A stretch of 64,000 nucleotides of DNA from CAZKBP01 sp964551015. Lineage in GTDB: Bacteria > Bacteroidota > Bacteroidia > Cytophagales > Microscillaceae. Position 1 is the first letter of the stretch. Each line of letters begins with the position of its first letter. The stretch covers positions 1 through 64,000 of the forward strand of contig CAZKBP010000010.1 of the NCBI GenBank assembly GCA_964551015.1. Direction: 5' to 3'. This document shows, piece by piece, positions 62,384 to 64,000 of the stretch. Position numbers and translations under genes: made by a program. Under the pieces are notes generated by a model that worked only from the letters and a program-made list of their open reading frames with translations, was not told the origin of the DNA and ran no database searches.

Positions 62384-64000
62384 TCAAGGCTTTGCCTTTT
62401 CCTTGGTTCTCCAAAGCTTCAACAAATCTTTGGGCGGGATAGGACGATACCAATCATCTAAGTAAATATCTCTGGGAATACAAAGCAGACGGACTGGTTT
62501 CTCAGCATACACGTGGGCATTGCGAATACTGCCTCGGATTACGCCCGTATTGCCCAAAGGCACCCAAGCCGTAGCAGGTCGACTATCGTAGCCTCCGAGC
62601 GGGTAGACTCGTATCCCATCTGAGAGAGGGAAGTAAACAAAGCCTGAGGAGCTTCCCCCTTCTATCAGTTGCTCTCCTGCTTTTACTTGAATCACCCGAA
62701 TATCTTGTTCGCCCGGAATGGCTTGGTCGCTCGCGAATACATAACCAACTTGCCCCAGTTTTTCTAAGAGTTCTTGTTTGAATAGGCCTTGCTTGGAGTA
62801 GCTTGCCAGCGTTTCTCCTTCCAGATAGCGATTCACCTCTACTAGATTGAGGCCATATAAAGAGAAAGACTCTTGAATCCGGTGGCTTTCGGCTGGATTT
62901 ATTTTATGATAAAACTGACAGACCAAAGCAGCAAAATCAGGATTATCCTCAGTCTTTTCTACCAAGATTTTAATCTCCTCGAAGGCTACTTGTGGGGCGG
63001 AGAATATTCCTTCATCCAGTGTTTGATTTCGTTGAAAGCTCTGGATTGTATCCGCTTGAATATCATCAATGGTGCTGGCGGCATTGCGGGCGGCGATGTT
63101 AATTACCTTTTTTTTGCCAAAGGCACCTAGATGGAAAGAAACACGCAAATTTCCGGCTCTATCCAATTCTCCACTGGCCAGATTTGCTTCTCCGGCGTTT
63201 ACTGATTTTTTGGTTTCTAGTAAATATAGCTGGTCGTTCGCCTCGTTGCGCAGCGCATAAATAGCACGAGCGGTCTTACGATCAACAAAGATTTCATAGC
63301 CCGCCGAGGTTCTGAGTACGGTACCTCTTTGGCGTAATGCGTCAGCTGCTCGAAGACAGCGGATACTGTCTTGAATATTAATCACGAAGCGACGAATAGA
63401 CTCTTCTGGCATTTCTAGCCAAGCAAAAGCTTCTTTTTGCGCGTCTTGGTATTTATTTAAAAAGGCGGTATTGGTCTGTGCCTCGTGCTGCTCGAGATAA
63501 GCTTGATGTTTTTTCTCGAGCGATTCAATCTTTTTCTCATTGCTTTTCTCTTTTTTGGTCTTGGCTGGATTGGTTTGTAGCTTTTGTATCTTTTGTATCT
63601 TCTGCTCAAGAAATAGCAAGCGTAGGGGGCGAGCGAGTATCCTCCGCATATGCGTGCGTAGTCGTGATGGGTTACTCAGTATCTCAATAGGCATTTTGCT
63701 TTTACTATGCCCCATGGAAAGCGACAGGATTTCACGAAAAATGGCCTGAAGGCCGTCTTCGTCATATTTATCTTTAAAAAGATAGCTAATTGTCCAAGCT
63801 AAATTTCCTGCATTTTTAGCCCAAAGTAGCTTGAGCCAAGGGTCAAATTCAGGAGAAAAAACAAACTGGGCGGCAAATTCAGGATGCATAAAACGCCCCG
63901 AGAGGGTAAAATCAGCCATGCCAATATCGTGTAGATAAGCCAGCGAGAGGGTGTAAGCTTTCAAAAACTCGAGTTCGTGCTTGTCACGCGCTGGAATAAG
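62384..64000 (-). CDS. HD-domain/cyclic-nucleotide-binding-like protein, 5' end outside window
   Basis: The frame is open to the right edge, so the N-terminus is missing; the 539 codons here are the C-terminal part. LSLAYLHDIGMADF near the edge carries the HD pair of metal phosphohydrolases. A charged coiled coil (about 150-190) and a helical middle follow. The last 150 residues form a cupin-like, cyclic-nucleotide-binding-type domain (IQVKAGEQLIEGGSSSGFVY; GNTGVIRGSIRNAHVYAEKP). A signalling or nucleotide-hydrolysing role is likely but the substrate is unknown. The TTG at 63964 is internal and not the start. Confidence 0.75.
   Translation of the reverse strand, partial: LIPARDKHELEFLKAYTLSLAYLHDIGMADFTLSGRFMHPEFAAQFVFSPEFDPWLKLLWAKNAGNLAWTISYLFKDKYDEDGLQAIFREILSLSMGHSKSKMPIEILSNPSRLRTHMRRILARPLRLLFLEQKIQKIQKLQTNPAKTKKEKSNEKKIESLEKKHQAYLEQHEAQTNTAFLNKYQDAQKEAFAWLEMPEESIRRFVINIQDSIRCLRAADALRQRGTVLRTSAGYEIFVDRKTARAIYALRNEANDQLYLLETKKSVNAGEANLASGELDRAGNLRVSFHLGAFGKKKVINIAARNAASTIDDIQADTIQSFQRNQTLDEGIFSAPQVAFEEIKILVEKTEDNPDFAALVCQFYHKINPAESHRIQESFSLYGLNLVEVNRYLEGETLASYSKQGLFKQELLEKLGQVGYVFASDQAIPGEQDIRVIQVKAGEQLIEGGSSSGFVYFPLSDGIRVYPLGGYDSRPATAWVPLGNTGVIRGSIRNAHVYAEKPVRLLCIPRDIYLDDWYRPIPPKDLLKLWRTKEKAKP

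Overview
The window looks like chromosomal DNA of a free-living, gliding-type Bacteroidota, probably of the order Cytophagales. Three very large surface proteins end in type A type IX secretion (T9SS) sorting domains. Promoters follow the Bacteroidota pattern of a TTG box about 22-24 bases before TAnnTTTG. Lipoproteins, an ECF sigma factor with a tiny partner, and low-to-moderate GC coding DNA fit as well. Species cannot be fixed from this sequence alone. No tRNA, rRNA, CRISPR array, insertion sequence or prophage was seen.

Layout. 1-2503: a heptamer repeat running into the stop codon of a SLATT-like two-helix membrane protein, then a membrane-anchored ATP-grasp enzyme, both on the minus strand. 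2943-16069: housekeeping genes (IMP dehydrogenase guaB, a SpoIIE-type phosphatase with GAF domain, RNase HII, a Nudix hydrolase-BrkB-DUF4153 operon, uvrA, an ECF sigma factor with small partner, endonuclease III). 16070-34192: a cluster of secreted multidomain proteins (2059, 2214 and 885 residues) preceded by a broken fourth gene. They share malectin, DNRLRE and linker modules, T9SS tails and long hairpin-rich leaders. 34267-37824: an Rrf2 regulator with recognisable palindromic operators, an SDR enzyme, an AhpD-like protein and sucD. 38108-43002: small genes, a GerW/YtfJ-like protein coupled to a UbiA-type prenyltransferase, and a VWA-OmpA lipoprotein.

43049-46183 holds a retron-type locus. 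The reverse transcriptase carries the retron hallmark motifs NAxxH, YADD and VTG, and its partner is a winged-helix/SWIM zinc-finger protein. The pair resembles retrons classed as type XIII, but the third (ARM-repeat) partner I associate with that type is not visible, and the msr-msd RNA is not certain. 48069-53325 holds a tightly packed four-gene operon: a stand-alone helical domain resembling effector-associated domains (EADs), an ABC ATPase that appears to carry a second such domain at its N-terminus, and two paralogous eight-helix membrane proteins with unusually large soluble inserts. I read this as a candidate signal-gated transporter or conflict system and the most novel item here. The remainder (53444-64000) is an SDR enzyme, rocD, a dynamin/Era-like GTPase with a GH25 muramidase, a fused aminoglycoside-phosphotransferase-like/P-loop kinase, a YfcC-type carrier, a potassium-channel-like protein and an HD/cyclic-nucleotide-binding-like protein cut by the window end.

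Starts: where a non-ATG codon gave the longest frame I moved the start to an internal ATG if a promoter element, signal peptide or lipobox supported it. At 1423 and 55781 the apparent start codon is itself part of a TAnnTTTG promoter element.
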